From Methylobacterium aquaticum (GTDB taxonomy: Bacteria; Pseudomonadota; Alphaproteobacteria; Rhizobiales; Beijerinckiaceae), in assembly GCF_016804325.1 (NCBI RefSeq), contig NZ_CP043627.1:3609001-3673000 (forward strand): a stretch of DNA of 64,000 nt, in the 5' to 3' direction. Made by a program: the position numbers and the translations under genes. Positions 42,812 to 51,488 of this stretch are shown here, one piece after another (positions within the stretch are counted from its first letter, which is position 1; each line of letters begins with the position of its first letter). The notes below the pieces were generated by a model. It searched no databases. It was not told the origin of the DNA and worked only from the letters and a program-made list of their open reading frames with translations.

Positions 42812-44563
42812 ATGACGCATGACGACGACACGCCCCGCGACGGCCGGAAGCCCCTGCGCAGCCAGGCCTGGTTCGGCCGGCAGGACAAGATGGGGTTCTA
42901 CTACCGTTCGTTCCTGAAGAACTCGGGCCAGCCGCACGACCGGTTCGAGGGCCGGCCGGTGATCGGCATCTGCAACACCTGGTCCGAACTCAACCCGTGC
43001 AACCAGCACTTCCGGGCGCTTGCCGAGCACGTCCGCTGGGGCGTGCTCGATGCCGGCGGCTACCCCCTCGAATTCCCGGTCTCGTCGCTCGGCGAGGTGA
43101 CCATGCGGCCGACCGCGATGCTGTTTCGCAACCTCGCGGCGATGGATGTCGAGGAGGCGATCCGGGCCCATCCCCTCGACGGCATCGTGCTGCTGATGGG
43201 CTGCGACAAGACCACGCCGGCGCTGCTGATGGGCGCGGCCTCGGCGGATCTCCCGACCATCGGCGTGTCCGGCGGGCCGCAGCTGCGCGGCGTCTATCGC
43301 GGCCAGCTCATCGGCTCGGGCACCAACATCATCTCGATGTCCGAGCAGCTGCGCGCCGGCGAGGTCACGCTCCGGGACTTCCACGAGGCCGAGGCCGGCA
43401 TGAACCGCTCGGCCGGCTCCTGCATGACCATGGGGACCGCCTCCACCATGGCCTCGATGGTCGAAGCGCTCGGCGTCAGCCTGCCCGAGAACGCCGCGAT
43501 CCCGGCCGCCGATGCCCGCCGGAGCCTGCTGGCGCGGCTGTCCGGCCGCCGCATCGTCGAGATGGTCGACGAGGACCTGGCCCTGTCGAAGATCCTGACC
43601 CCTCAGGCCTTCGAGAACGCGATCCGCACCCTTGCCGCCATCGGCGGCTCGACCAACGCGGTGGTGCATCTTCTCGCCATCGCCGGGCGGATCGGGATCG
43701 ACCTCACCCTCGACGATTTCGACCGTCTCGGGCGCGACGTGCACTGCCTCGTCGACCTGATGCCGTCGGGCCGCTTCCTGATGGAGGATTTCTACTACGC
43801 CGGCGGCCTGCCGGTGGTGCTGCGGGAGCTCGCCGAGCGCGGCCTCCTGCACAACGACGCGCCGACCGTGAACGGCCGGCCGATTGGGGAGAATGTCCAG
43901 TCGGCGGCCTGCTACAACCGCGAGGTCATCACGCCGTTCGAGGCCCCGTTCAAAGCCGAGGCCGGCATCGCCATCCTCACCGGCAACCTCGCGCCGAACG
44001 GCGCCGTCATCAAGCCGTCCGCCGCCTCGCCGGAGCTGATGAATCATACCGGCCGGGCCGTGGTGTTCGAATCGGTCGAGGCGATGCACCACGCGGTCAA
44101 CGACGAGGACCTCGACATCGACGCCTCCTGCGTGATGGTGCTCAAGCATTGTGGCCCGAAGGGCTATCCGGGCATGGCCGAGGTCGGCAACATGCCGATT
44201 CCCCAGAAGCTGCTGCGCCAGGGCGTGCGCGACATGGTGCGGATCTCCGACGCGCGGATGTCCGGCACCGCCTACGGCACCGTGGTGCTGCACGTCGCGC
44301 CGGAGGCGACTGCCGGGGGGCCGCTCGCCTTCGTGCAGAACGGCGACCTCGTCACCCTCGACGTCGCCGCCCGCTCGCTGCACCTGCACGTCGACGAGGC
44401 CGAGCTGGCGCGCCGGCGCGAGGCCTGGGTGCCCCCGGTGCCGCATGCCGAGCGCGGCTACGCCAAGCTCTACATCGACCACGTGCTCCAGGCCGATCGC
44501 GGCGCCGACCTCGACTTCCTGGTCGGCCGCACCGGCTCCCCGGTGCCGCGCGACAACCACTGA
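42812..44563 (+). CDS. IlvD/EDD-family sugar-acid dehydratase (L-arabonate dehydratase-like)
   Basis: This 583-residue iron-sulfur dehydratase removes water from an aldonate to give a 2-keto-3-deoxy acid. The cluster ligands Cys63, Cys131 and Cys204 and the magnesium-site residues Glu95, Asp132 and Lys133 sit at a constant offset of four from those I recall for Rhizobium L-arabonate dehydratase, in NPCNQH, MGCDKTT, GSCMTMG and SLGEVT. This favours a pentonate or hexonate substrate over dihydroxyvalerate. The stop lies in the foot of a strong terminator hairpin. Confidence 0.9.
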   Translation: MTHDDDTPRDGRKPLRSQAWFGRQDKMGFYYRSFLKNSGQPHDRFEGRPVIGICNTWSELNPCNQHFRALAEHVRWGVLDAGGYPLEFPVSSLGEVTMRPTAMLFRNLAAMDVEEAIRAHPLDGIVLLMGCDKTTPALLMGAASADLPTIGVSGGPQLRGVYRGQLIGSGTNIISMSEQLRAGEVTLRDFHEAEAGMNRSAGSCMTMGTASTMASMVEALGVSLPENAAIPAADARRSLLARLSGRRIVEMVDEDLALSKILTPQAFENAIRTLAAIGGSTNAVVHLLAIAGRIGIDLTLDDFDRLGRDVHCLVDLMPSGRFLMEDFYYAGGLPVVLRELAERGLLHNDAPTVNGRPIGENVQSAACYNREVITPFEAPFKAEAGIAILTGNLAPNGAVIKPSAASPELMNHTGRAVVFESVEAMHHAVNDEDLDIDASCVMVLKHCGPKGYPGMAEVGNMPIPQKLLRQGVRDMVRISDARMSGTAYGTVVLHVAPEATAGGPLAFVQNGDLVTLDVAARSLHLHVDEAELARRREAWVPPVPHAERGYAKLYIDHVLQADRGADLDFLVGRTGSPVPRDNH

Positions 44564-44609
44564 TTAGACTAGCGTTGGCAGGCCAACGCTAGTCTAATCA
44601 AGATTTTTT
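44562..44609 (+). terminator. Rho-independent terminator after the dehydratase
   Basis: Perfect 17-base-pair stem arms (44562-44578 and 44583-44599, GATTAGACTAGCGTTGG and complement) with a tight loop are followed by AAGATTTTTTC, a run of six T at 44604-44609. It begins inside the dehydratase stop codon and should end the pdxA-tct-dehydratase transcript. Confidence 0.85.
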
Positions 44610-44666
44610 CGTGTCGCAGGTTCTTATCGCGAAACCGGTGGCCACTTTTGCGAAACCTGCTTGGGA
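44562..44666 (-). repeat. Two-hairpin repeat, copy D (diverged)
   Basis: The terminator hairpin is followed, at the same distance as in copies A-C, by a second imperfect stem-loop (about 44617-44661: GCAGGTTCTTATCGCGAAAC, CCGGTGGCC loop, then CTTTTGCGAAACCTGC). The loop and arms align with the CCGGTATCCA segment of copy B. The sequence is diverged but the architecture is the same. It also forms the leader of the next gene. Confidence 0.6.
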
Positions 44667-44674
44667 GACCGACC

Positions 44675-45601
44675 ATGACGACAGCAGCCCGCCCCTATCG
44701 CGGCGTCTTCCCCGTCTCCCCGACGATCTTTCACAACGACGGCACCCTCGACCTCGAAGGCCAGCGCCGCGCCATCGACTTCATGATCGAGGCCGGCTCG
44801 AACGGCCTGTGCATCCTCGCCAACTTTTCCGAGCAGTTCGTCCTCACCGACGCCGAGCGCGACGAGGTGATGACGGCCGTGCTGAAGCACGTGGCGGGCC
44901 GCGTGCCGGTGATCGTGACGACGACGCATTTCGCCACCCACATCTGCGCCGAGCGCTCGCGCCGGGCGCAAGACCTGGGTGCCGCCATGGTGATGATCAT
45001 GCCGCCTTATCACGGGGCGACGATCCGCGTGACCGAGGCCGGCATCGAGCGTTTCTTCCAAAGCGTCTCCGACGCGATCTCGATCCCGATCATGATCCAG
45101 GACGCGCCGGTCTCCGGCACCGCGCTCTCGCCGGCCTTCCTGGCGCGGCTCGCCCGCGAGGTCGAAAACGTCTCCTACTTCAAGATCGAGACCGTGCAGG
45201 CGGCGGCGAAGCTCCGCACGCTGCTCGAACTTGGCGGCGATGCGATCGAGGGTCCGTGGGACGGCGAGGAGGCGATCACGCTGCTCGCCGACCTCGATGC
45301 CGGCGCTACCGGCGCGATGACCGGCGGCGGATATCCGGACGGCATCCGCCAGATCCTCGACCCGTACTTCGCGGGCGACCGTCGGGCCGCGATGGCGGCC
45401 TATGAGCGCTGGCTGCCGCTGATCAACTACGAGAACCGCCAGACTGGGCTGGCCGCGGCCAAGATCCTGATGAAGGAGGGCGGCATCATCCGCTCCGACG
45501 CTCTTCGCGCTCCCCTCGGGCCGGTCCACCCGGCGACCCGGGCGGGGCTGATCGAACTTGCTCGCGAGCGCGACGCTCTCGTGCTGCGCTGGAGCCGCTG
45601 A
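44675..45601 (+). CDS. DHDPS-family lyase, 2-keto-3-deoxy-acid dehydratase/aldolase
   Basis: This is a 308-residue class I enzyme of the dihydrodipicolinate synthase family. The Schiff-base residue is Lys170 (YFKIET). The active-site opening SPTIFHNDGTLDLEGQ and GSNGLCILANFSEQFVL differ from true DapA (which has GTTGE), as expected for a catabolic member such as 2-keto-3-deoxy-L-arabonate dehydratase or a KDG-type aldolase. With the preceding arabonate-type dehydratase it forms a plausible two-step route from a sugar acid to a semialdehyde. It is separated from that gene by the terminator, so it has its own promoter or depends on read-through. Confidence 0.87.
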   Translation: MTTAARPYRGVFPVSPTIFHNDGTLDLEGQRRAIDFMIEAGSNGLCILANFSEQFVLTDAERDEVMTAVLKHVAGRVPVIVTTTHFATHICAERSRRAQDLGAAMVMIMPPYHGATIRVTEAGIERFFQSVSDAISIPIMIQDAPVSGTALSPAFLARLAREVENVSYFKIETVQAAAKLRTLLELGGDAIEGPWDGEEAITLLADLDAGATGAMTGGGYPDGIRQILDPYFAGDRRAAMAAYERWLPLINYENRQTGLAAAKILMKEGGIIRSDALRAPLGPVHPATRAGLIELARERDALVLRWSR

Positions 45602-45661
45602 GGGGCATGCCTTTCAAGGTCATGCGTTTCAAGGTACGATTATCGTAGATATATATTTGCG

Positions 45662-46250
45662 ATGATTGAAGCATCGCAAGGATCCGACCCGCTCTGGTCT
45701 GCGGTCATTGAGCGGTTCGAGAAGCATGCACCGACAAGCCTGATGGCCCGCACGGCCCTGGAACACGCGCTGCCGGCCGGCTGGGTCGACGAGGTGTTCG
45801 AGCAGCATCGACAATGGCAATACACGCGGGAGTTGCTGTTCTCCACCGTCGTCAGGCTGATGATGCTGGTCGCTCTCGGCCTGCGCTCCTCCCTGCATGC
45901 GGCGGCCCGCGAAGCCGAAGACCCGACCGTCTCGCTTCCCGCCCTCTACGACAAGGTCAACCGCACCGAACCCGCGCTGCTGCGCGCCCTCGTGCGCGGC
46001 AGCGCGGCCCGGCTGGCCCCGGTGATGACGGCCGCGGGCACTGTCCATCCGAGCCTGCCGGGCTACGCTCTGCGCGTGCTGAACGGCAACCATCTGCCCG
46101 GCAGCGACAAGCGCCTGAAGCCTCTGCGGGCGCTTCGCGGTGCCGCCCTGCCGGGGCTGCCCCTGGTCGTCTACGATCCCGATACCGGCCTGGCCGTCGA
46201 CCTGGCGGCGGCCGAAGATGCCTATGCCGACGAACGGACGCTGGCCCGGG
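45662..46250 (+). pseudogene. IS4-family transposase, N-terminal part
   Basis: This is the N-terminal half of an IS4-type transposase (ALPAGWVDEVFEQHRQWQYTR, LLFSTVVRLMMLVALG, LYDKVNRTEP) and includes the first catalytic region VLNGNHLPGSDKRLKPLRAL, where the family has an Asp-containing DGN or related motif. The protein is cut off at EDAYADERTLAR by an IS21-type end; the rest of the DDE domain is absent. AT-rich DNA with two TTTCAAGGT repeats (45610-45634) lies just before it. Confidence 0.82.
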
Positions 46251-46613
46251 TGTAGCCGCCGGTGTGAAACTGACCCAGTCGCCGATTGAAACCTGACCCG
46301 GGCCGTAGGCTGGGCTCCTTCTGCGGGAGGAGGCCCGGATGGTGGGTGAGGAGGCAGCGTTGGAGATCCGGGTGTTGCATCGGCACAGGAAGGGCATCCG
46401 CGAGATTGCCCGCGCGATGGGTCTGTCGCGCAATACGGTGAGGCGCTACCTGCGCGACGAGGCGGCGGCACGCTACAAGGAGCGACCGCTCCGACCGGGC
46501 AAGCTCGATCCGTTCAAGGGCTACGTGGTGGAGCGCCTGGCTGCGGCGGCGCCGGAGCGGATCCCGGCCAGCGTGCTGCTCGGCGAGTTGCGCGACCGGG
46601 GCCAGCGGCGTTC
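46251..46613 (+). mobile_element. IS21-family left-end fragment
   Basis: The sequence starts TGTAGCCGCCGGTGTGAAACTG, with GAAACTGACCC and GAAACCTGACCC repeated in the following 45 bases, as in the terminal repeats of IS21 elements. It breaks into the IS4 transposase gene on the left and stops abruptly inside istA on the right, so only about 360 bases remain. Confidence 0.75.
46339..46613 (+). pseudogene. istA: IS21 transposase IstA, N-terminal fragment
   Basis: The fragment begins at an ATG with MVGEEAALEIRVLHRHRKGI and carries the IstA helix-turn-helix IREIARAMGLSRNTVRRYL. It continues to PASVLLGELRDRG, after which similarity ends. The integrase core and the partner istB are missing. Confidence 0.82.
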
Positions 46614-46733
46614 GAACGGGCCGCGCATCGGATGATCGGCCGACAGAGGGCCGCCGACGGCGTCGTGCAGCTGTTGGACCGCACTCGTCAGCGCGACGAT
46701 CTCGGTCCAATCGACCACATGCTTGGTCGCCAT
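46614..46733 (-). pseudogene. Truncated hypothetical protein
   Basis: A minus-strand start at 46733 opens a short, natural-looking frame (MATKHVVDWTEIVALTSAVQ, then QLHDAVGG) that runs straight into the broken istA fragment. It appears to be the 5' end of a gene cut by the IS21 piece. The function is unknown. Confidence 0.4.
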
Positions 46734-47172
46734 GACGGCACCTTCCCCATCTCTCCGATCCTTTGTGTCGGGGCCGAAGCTGCGAAAGCCGCGAGACCTG
46801 ACCGGAAAACAGAAAGCCCGGCGGCGTGGCCGGGATCTCACGTGGTCCTGCGACGACAACCCCCTTGCTACGACCACGCGAACCGCCAGAACCGGATTCG
46901 GTCCGGCTTTCTCGGCAGGGCAGCGCACCTGTCCTGAGACGAATGCCTGCGCGACCTTCAGCAATCGGATCCAGATCTGAGGCCATGCACGCCCGTCGGG
47001 CTGCGCGATTGTGGCCAGCCCGCCCTGGTAGGTTTATTATCTTATATCGCGCGTTAAAGCCTATAAAGCGATATCTGTGAGACGTAGGAACGAATCCGCT
47101 TGCTGGTTTCTGCCGTATCTGCTATGCCTTACAAATGAGACATTATCTTATGATACGATAGGAATGCGAGAC
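46734..47172. other. Intergenic region upstream of hipBA
   Basis: No gene is recognised. The last 150 bases are clearly AT-rich and contain the direct repeat ATTATCTTAT at 47036-47045 and 47142-47151; the second copy is part of TATC-N9-GATA just before the HipB-like gene. These are candidate promoter and operator elements for autoregulation of the toxin-antitoxin pair. Confidence 0.5.
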
Positions 47173-47592
47173 ATGAAGACCGAGAAGGGCCTTCGCACGA
47201 CAAAGGGGTCCCCGGTCTACCCCCAGGTCGCCCGCGTCATCGAAAAACTCGGTAAGGACGTCTCCCTGGCCCGGCGCCTGCGCCGCATTCCCGCTGCGGA
47301 TTTCGCCGATCAGATGGGCGTCTCGCGAGCCACGCTGCACCGTTTGGAGAACGGCGACCCGGGCATCTCGCTGAACACGCTGGCGATGGCGATGTTCGCG
47401 CTGGGGCGGCTCGATGCCGTCGCCGACCTCGCCGATCCGACCAAGGACGATGTCGGCCTGATGCTCACCCGCCAGGAGGCCCCGCGTCGGGTGCAGAGGC
47501 CCCGCCTGTCGCGCAAGCCCCTGCAGCCGACGTCCGACGCACAGGAAGCCTCCGAGCCCGAGGCGGATGCGAACGGCTTCGTGGGGTGGTGA
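47173..47592 (+). CDS. hipB: HipB-like XRE-family antitoxin
   Basis: This is a 139-residue DNA-binding protein. The helix-turn-helix lies at about residues 35-60 (ARRLRRIPAADFADQMGVSR, then ATLHRLENGDPGIS). The C-terminal third is Pro/Ser/Glu-rich and probably flexible. AGGA stands nine bases before the ATG at 47173; an ATG at 47164 would be too close to it. The stop overlaps the hipA start (TGATG). It should neutralise HipA and repress the operon. Confidence 0.85.
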   Translation: MKTEKGLRTTKGSPVYPQVARVIEKLGKDVSLARRLRRIPAADFADQMGVSRATLHRLENGDPGISLNTLAMAMFALGRLDAVADLADPTKDDVGLMLTRQEAPRRVQRPRLSRKPLQPTSDAQEASEPEADANGFVGW

Positions 47593-48902
47593 TGGCGAAG
47601 GGCACGGTACATGTGAGGATCGGCGCCAGGGGCATCCCTGTCGGCACGCTGACCGTCGAGGCGCTCGGGACCCGCGAGACGTCCGTGTTCACCTACGACC
47701 CGACCTGGGTCGCGCGCGCCAACGCCTTCGCCATCGCGCCGCTCATGCCCCTGGGGGCCGCCCCGTTCTTCACGAGCCAGGCGGTGAACGGCTCATCCCT
47801 GCCGTCACCCATCGCCGACGGGACCCCGGACTCCTGGGGGCGCGCCATCATCAAGGTGGCCCTGGGCGGCCGCGTCGCCACCGATCTCGACTACCTCGTC
47901 GAGTCCGACGATTTTCTGCGATCCGGCGCGCTACGCTACTTCGACGGCCCCGGCCCGGACGCGCGGGCCCTGGCGCCTCCGAGAAACGGCGATGCCGAGG
48001 CCTCGGTCCCCAGGCTCCTCGACCTGGAACAGGTGATCGCCGAGGCGCGCGCGTTCGAGGCCGACCCGGTCCACTACCGGGAGAGCCGCGCCAAGCTGTT
48101 GGGCGGACAGCTTCTCAAGGGGGCTGTCGGGTCCCTCGGCGGCGCGCGCCCCAAGGTCAACGCCAGGGATGGGGACGGCGCCCTCTGGATCGTCAAGCTC
48201 GCGAAGATGGACGACCAGTACGCCGTCGGCCGCGCCGAGGTCATGGCGCTGCACCTGGCCGCCCGCGTCGGGATCACGCCATGCCATGCGGAGGTCCTCA
48301 CCAACGCCCAGCGCTTCCCGGCTGCCATGGTGAAGCGCTTCGACCGCGATGCGCAGGGGGGTCGCATCCCTTTCATCTCTGCGCAGACCTTCATGGGGTT
48401 GCCCGGGACCGAGCCCGGCAACTACGTCGACGTCGCCTTCCAGATGCATGCCTGGTCCGCCGACCCGAAGGCGGACAAGCGTGAGCTCTTCCGCCGGCTG
48501 CTTTTCAACGTGCTCGTCCAGAACACGGACGACCACCTGCGCAACCTTGGCTTCCTGTCCCGGGGCAACGACAAGTGGGGCCTCTCGCCCGCCTTCGACG
48601 TGAACCCGGTCCCCGATCAGGGCATGACGCTGAAGACGGCCATCTCGCCCGACCATGGCAACGCGCTGGACGTCGATGCCGTGGTCGAGGTGGCGGAATA
48701 CTTCGACTACGAAACGGACGAGGCGGCCGCGCTTGCCACGACCATGGCGACAACCATCCGCGACGAGTGGAGGCTACTCGGCCAGCGCCTCGGCATGACG
48801 GCAAGCGATGTGAGGGCCATCGCCCCTGCAATGGAGAATCCGCAGGTCGACCGGGCAATCGCCATGGCCACCGCGACGGTGCCGGGGAGCACTCTGCCAT
48901 GA
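47592..48902 (+). CDS. hipA: HipA-family serine/threonine kinase toxin
   Basis: This is a 436-residue protein with the HipA layout: an N-terminal subdomain (VFTYDPTWV, ADGTPDSWGR), the phosphate-loop segment GSLGGARPK near residue 185, nucleotide-binding Lys202 (WIVKLAK), the catalytic loop NTDDHLRN (311-318) and metal-binding Asp336 in SPAFDVNP. HipA toxins phosphorylate glutamyl-tRNA synthetase or other targets and cause growth arrest. All key residues are intact, so the module should be functional although surrounded by IS debris. A GTG six bases earlier is an alternative start. Confidence 0.93.
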   Translation: MAKGTVHVRIGARGIPVGTLTVEALGTRETSVFTYDPTWVARANAFAIAPLMPLGAAPFFTSQAVNGSSLPSPIADGTPDSWGRAIIKVALGGRVATDLDYLVESDDFLRSGALRYFDGPGPDARALAPPRNGDAEASVPRLLDLEQVIAEARAFEADPVHYRESRAKLLGGQLLKGAVGSLGGARPKVNARDGDGALWIVKLAKMDDQYAVGRAEVMALHLAARVGITPCHAEVLTNAQRFPAAMVKRFDRDAQGGRIPFISAQTFMGLPGTEPGNYVDVAFQMHAWSADPKADKRELFRRLLFNVLVQNTDDHLRNLGFLSRGNDKWGLSPAFDVNPVPDQGMTLKTAISPDHGNALDVDAVVEVAEYFDYETDEAAALATTMATTIRDEWRLLGQRLGMTASDVRAIAPAMENPQVDRAIAMATATVPGSTLP

Positions 48903-49017
48903 CACCAACCCGGCCTGCAGGCCCTTGTGGCCGAGCTGTGAATAGAGACCGAATTGGGGCCCCAGGCTCGATCAGGAGCAAGCCCAGAAGACTAAATTGG
49001 CAATGTCACTCCCTATA

Positions 49018-49047
49018 GGGGTCCCGATCGGCGCCGATCGGAACCCC
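49018..49047. repeat. 30-base near-perfect palindrome
   Basis: The core CCGATCGGCGCCGATCGG extends to arms of 15 bases with a single mismatch and no spacer. It lies 115 bases after hipA; a run of six T follows at about 49062. It could be a terminator-like cruciform, a recombination site or an end of a lost element. Confidence 0.5.
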
Positions 49048-49122
49048 ATCTGGAGAGTACTTTTTTGATGTAAATGAATGACTTTGGTTAATCAATTGGT
49101 GGGGATTTGCTTCGGTGCTGTT

Positions 49123-49245
49123 ACACCGCCCTGGAGCAGCGGTCAGGCCGAAGGCCAGATCAATCGGCTCAAGCTCATCAAGCGCCAATGCTACGGACGG
49201 GCAGGCCTCGATCTCCGGAAGCGCCGCGTGGTTCTTGCCGCCTGA
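49123..49245 (+). pseudogene. ISL3-type transposase, C-terminal 40 residues
   Basis: The frame ends in the conserved tail of ISL3/IS204-type transposases: WSSGQAEGQINRLKLIKRQC, then YGRAGLDLRKRRVVLAA and a stop. Nothing upstream matches the remainder of the transposase. The rest of 48903-49462 has no gene; it holds the palindrome at 49018-49047 and, after this fragment, a GGGGCAACTCC-type stretch that may be the element's end. Confidence 0.78.
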
Positions 49246-49462
49246 GCCACGCAAAGGGAGCAGGAACCACCAATCCGGGGCAACTCCAGAACGGCGGGGC
49301 GAACCGTCGGCACCTCGCTCAGCCGCGCGGTGAACCGCGGCGAGCACCAGCGGTAGAGCTCCGTCTTGAACTACTTGCAGTGTGCGCAAAAAGCGCAGGA
49401 GCCGTCAGGGCCCGATCCTGTTGTCCGACGCAACTCTCCAACCTTCACGGGCAGGCAGGACA

Positions 49463-50113
49463 ATGGTCGAGCCGCGAGTTCGTATGCTGGTCGTCTTCTA
49501 CTCGCGCACTGGGTCCGTCGAGGCCCTGGCGGTAGCCGCTGGAGAAGCAGCGCGCGAGGCCGGTGCCGAGGTGCGCCTACGGCGCGCGCGCGAGGTCGCC
49601 TCAGCCGAGGACATGTCCAAGGTCGAGGGGTGGCGTGAGGAGGCTGACCGCCAGAACGCCCTCTACCCGGAGCCGACGCACGAGGATGCAGAATGGGCCG
49701 ACGCGATCCTGTTCGGTACACCGTCCTACTTCGGGGCGCCGGCTACCGAGCTGAAGAACTTTCTCGACCGCCTCGGCCCACAATGGAAGCGTGGCACTCT
49801 GTCGGGAAAGGTCGGCGGCGCGTTCGCCGCTGCATCCTGGCCGCATGGTGGCTCGGAGGTAGTGACGCTGGCCCTCTACGCTCCGATGGCGCATCTCGGC
49901 ATGGTGATCCTACCGACGGGCTACACCGACGAGGCCATGCTGGAGGCAGGCTCACCCTATGGGGCCTCGACGATCGTTGGCGGCCGGAAGGGGATGCCGC
50001 GGCAAGAAGACCTCGACGCTGCACGCCACCAGGGGCGGCACACCGTTGCGATCACTAGAGCTCTTGTCATCGCCGATGAGATGCCGAGCCGCACGAAGGC
50101 CAAGTCGCCATAG
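49463..50113 (+). CDS. wrbA: WrbA-like flavodoxin-fold NAD(P)H:quinone oxidoreductase
   Basis: This is a 216-residue flavodoxin-fold protein. The FMN phosphate loop is FYSRTGSVEALA, the isoalloxazine loops are GTPSYFGAPATELKNFLDRL and SWPHGGSEVV, and the C-terminal HLGMVILPTGY matches the WrbA dimer region. Such enzymes reduce quinones by two electrons in the cytoplasm and protect against oxidative stress. It stands alone after the ISL3 fragment. GCAGGCAGGA precedes the ATG. Confidence 0.88.
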   Translation: MVEPRVRMLVVFYSRTGSVEALAVAAGEAAREAGAEVRLRRAREVASAEDMSKVEGWREEADRQNALYPEPTHEDAEWADAILFGTPSYFGAPATELKNFLDRLGPQWKRGTLSGKVGGAFAAASWPHGGSEVVTLALYAPMAHLGMVILPTGYTDEAMLEAGSPYGASTIVGGRKGMPRQEDLDAARHQGRHTVAITRALVIADEMPSRTKAKSP

Positions 50114-50226
50114 GCGCTGCTTCGAAAACTCCGCTGGGGTCAGGAAGTCGCACGAACTCCGGGCGAACCAGCTCGCCCCCGCGCGGTTGATGCGCGACTG
50201 AATCACCATACAAACGAGACGAGGCC

Positions 50227-50736
50227 ATGGCTTCAGACATCAACAGCATCTACGTGACCGCCCTTCGTAATATCCGCGCTCTCGAGAAGCAGGGCCTTGA
50301 GCAGATGGAACGGCAGGTTTCGGGCCTGGAAAATTATCCCGAATATGCAGCTGTCCTGAAAGCTCATATACCAACAACCAAGGGTCAGCTTGATCGTCTC
50401 GACGCTGCTTTGAAAGCCATCGGCGAAAGCGGCTCCTCTCTCAAGGAGACGGTCGCTGGCATCGTCGGCACGGTCGGCGCCGCAGTTCATGCAGCGACAG
50501 GCGACGAAACTCTGAAGAACCTCTACGCCGGCTACGCCTACCAGTACGACCAGATCGCCGCCTACCGCTCTCTCATCGTGATCGCCGAGGCCGCTGGCCA
50601 GGGCGCACAGGCCTCCGGCTTCCGGACCTCGATCGAAGAGGAAAAGAAGGCGGCTGAAGCGATCGATCGCCTCATCGAACCGGTCACGAAGACCTACCTC
50701 ACCCGCGAGACCAGCGGTCAGAAGGCCGACAGTTAA
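50227..50736 (+). CDS. DUF892/YciF-like ferritin-fold protein
   Basis: This is a 169-residue four-helix protein related to YciF (DUF892): ALRNIRALEKQGLEQMERQV, then TTKGQLDRLDAALKAIG, GYAYQYDQIAAYRSLIVIAE and a C-terminal helix with EEEKKAAEAIDRLI. Members are ferritin-like stress proteins of unclear function. It follows wrbA by 113 bases in the same direction and overlaps the convergent UmuC fragment by four bases. Confidence 0.8.
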   Translation: MASDINSIYVTALRNIRALEKQGLEQMERQVSGLENYPEYAAVLKAHIPTTKGQLDRLDAALKAIGESGSSLKETVAGIVGTVGAAVHAATGDETLKNLYAGYAYQYDQIAAYRSLIVIAEAAGQGAQASGFRTSIEEEKKAAEAIDRLIEPVTKTYLTRETSGQKADS

Positions 50737-51389
50737 GGCACCGGCCTGACGGCCGCGCCACCAATCGCGCTCACCGCCGGGATCTCAGGGAGCCTGGTGG
50801 TGTAGCGCGGCGAGCGCAACTCGAACTTTGTCGACCAGGTGCGCTTCCCGACCAGCCCCGCCCGCGCCGGCACCACGGCTCCCCGCCCGAACCGGCTATT
50901 GCAGGCGTCGATCGTCGCCATCAGCGCCCCGGACTTCTCCCGGTCGAGGGCCCCGAACAGCGGGCGAGGGGCCCCGTCGAGCGGCACGAGATCCTTCGTA
51001 AAGAGCCCGGCCTTGCTGTAGCGCCAGGGTGCCGGGCCCTGCTCCTTCCAGGTCTTCGCCACACCATGGAGCGCAGCCTGGATCAGGTGGCGGCTGTCGT
51101 TCGTCGCCTCGGGCAGATGCACCACCGTCGAGACGGCGCGCATCGGGTCGCCCCGGTCGTGCTCGCTCGTATGGTAGAAGACCGTGACGGCCGAGACGGC
51201 GAGCCCGTTGCGCCGCAGCTTCTCGCCGAGCCGCGTGGCGTGCGCCGCCACCGCCTGCTCGAGCACCGTCGGTTCGGTGATCCGGGATGAGAACGAGCGG
51301 GTGACCGCGCAGCCCTTGCGCCGGGCCGGCACGATCGCGAGCGGCAGGCAGGCGCGGCCGCGCAGCTCGTGGATGATGCGCTCGCCCAC
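50733..51389 (-). pseudogene. umuC: Y-family DNA polymerase UmuC, C-terminal part
   Basis: The 218 residues match only the C-terminal half of UmuC: GERIIHELRGRACLPL, GCAVTRSFSSRITEP (little-finger domain), LRRNGLAVSAVTVFYHT, ATIDACNSRFGRGAVVPARA and the DUF4113-like end ELRSPRYTTRLPEIPAV. The catalytic palm with its acidic residues is missing and the sequence upstream of 51389 is unrelated. It is a 5'-truncated remnant. Confidence 0.82.
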
Positions 51390-51488
51390 CGTGCAAGATG
51401 CTCAACGATAAAGGCCCGCGGCGCTCCTGTGCAGAGCGCCACGGGCCGGGTTCGTCGCGGTCTCAGGCCTGCCGGGGACCGGCAGGGC

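Noticed and set aside
42662..44560. Long minus-strand open frame opposite the dehydratase gene
   Set aside because: The plus-strand frame carries all iron-sulfur ligands of the IlvD family; the minus frame is its shadow.
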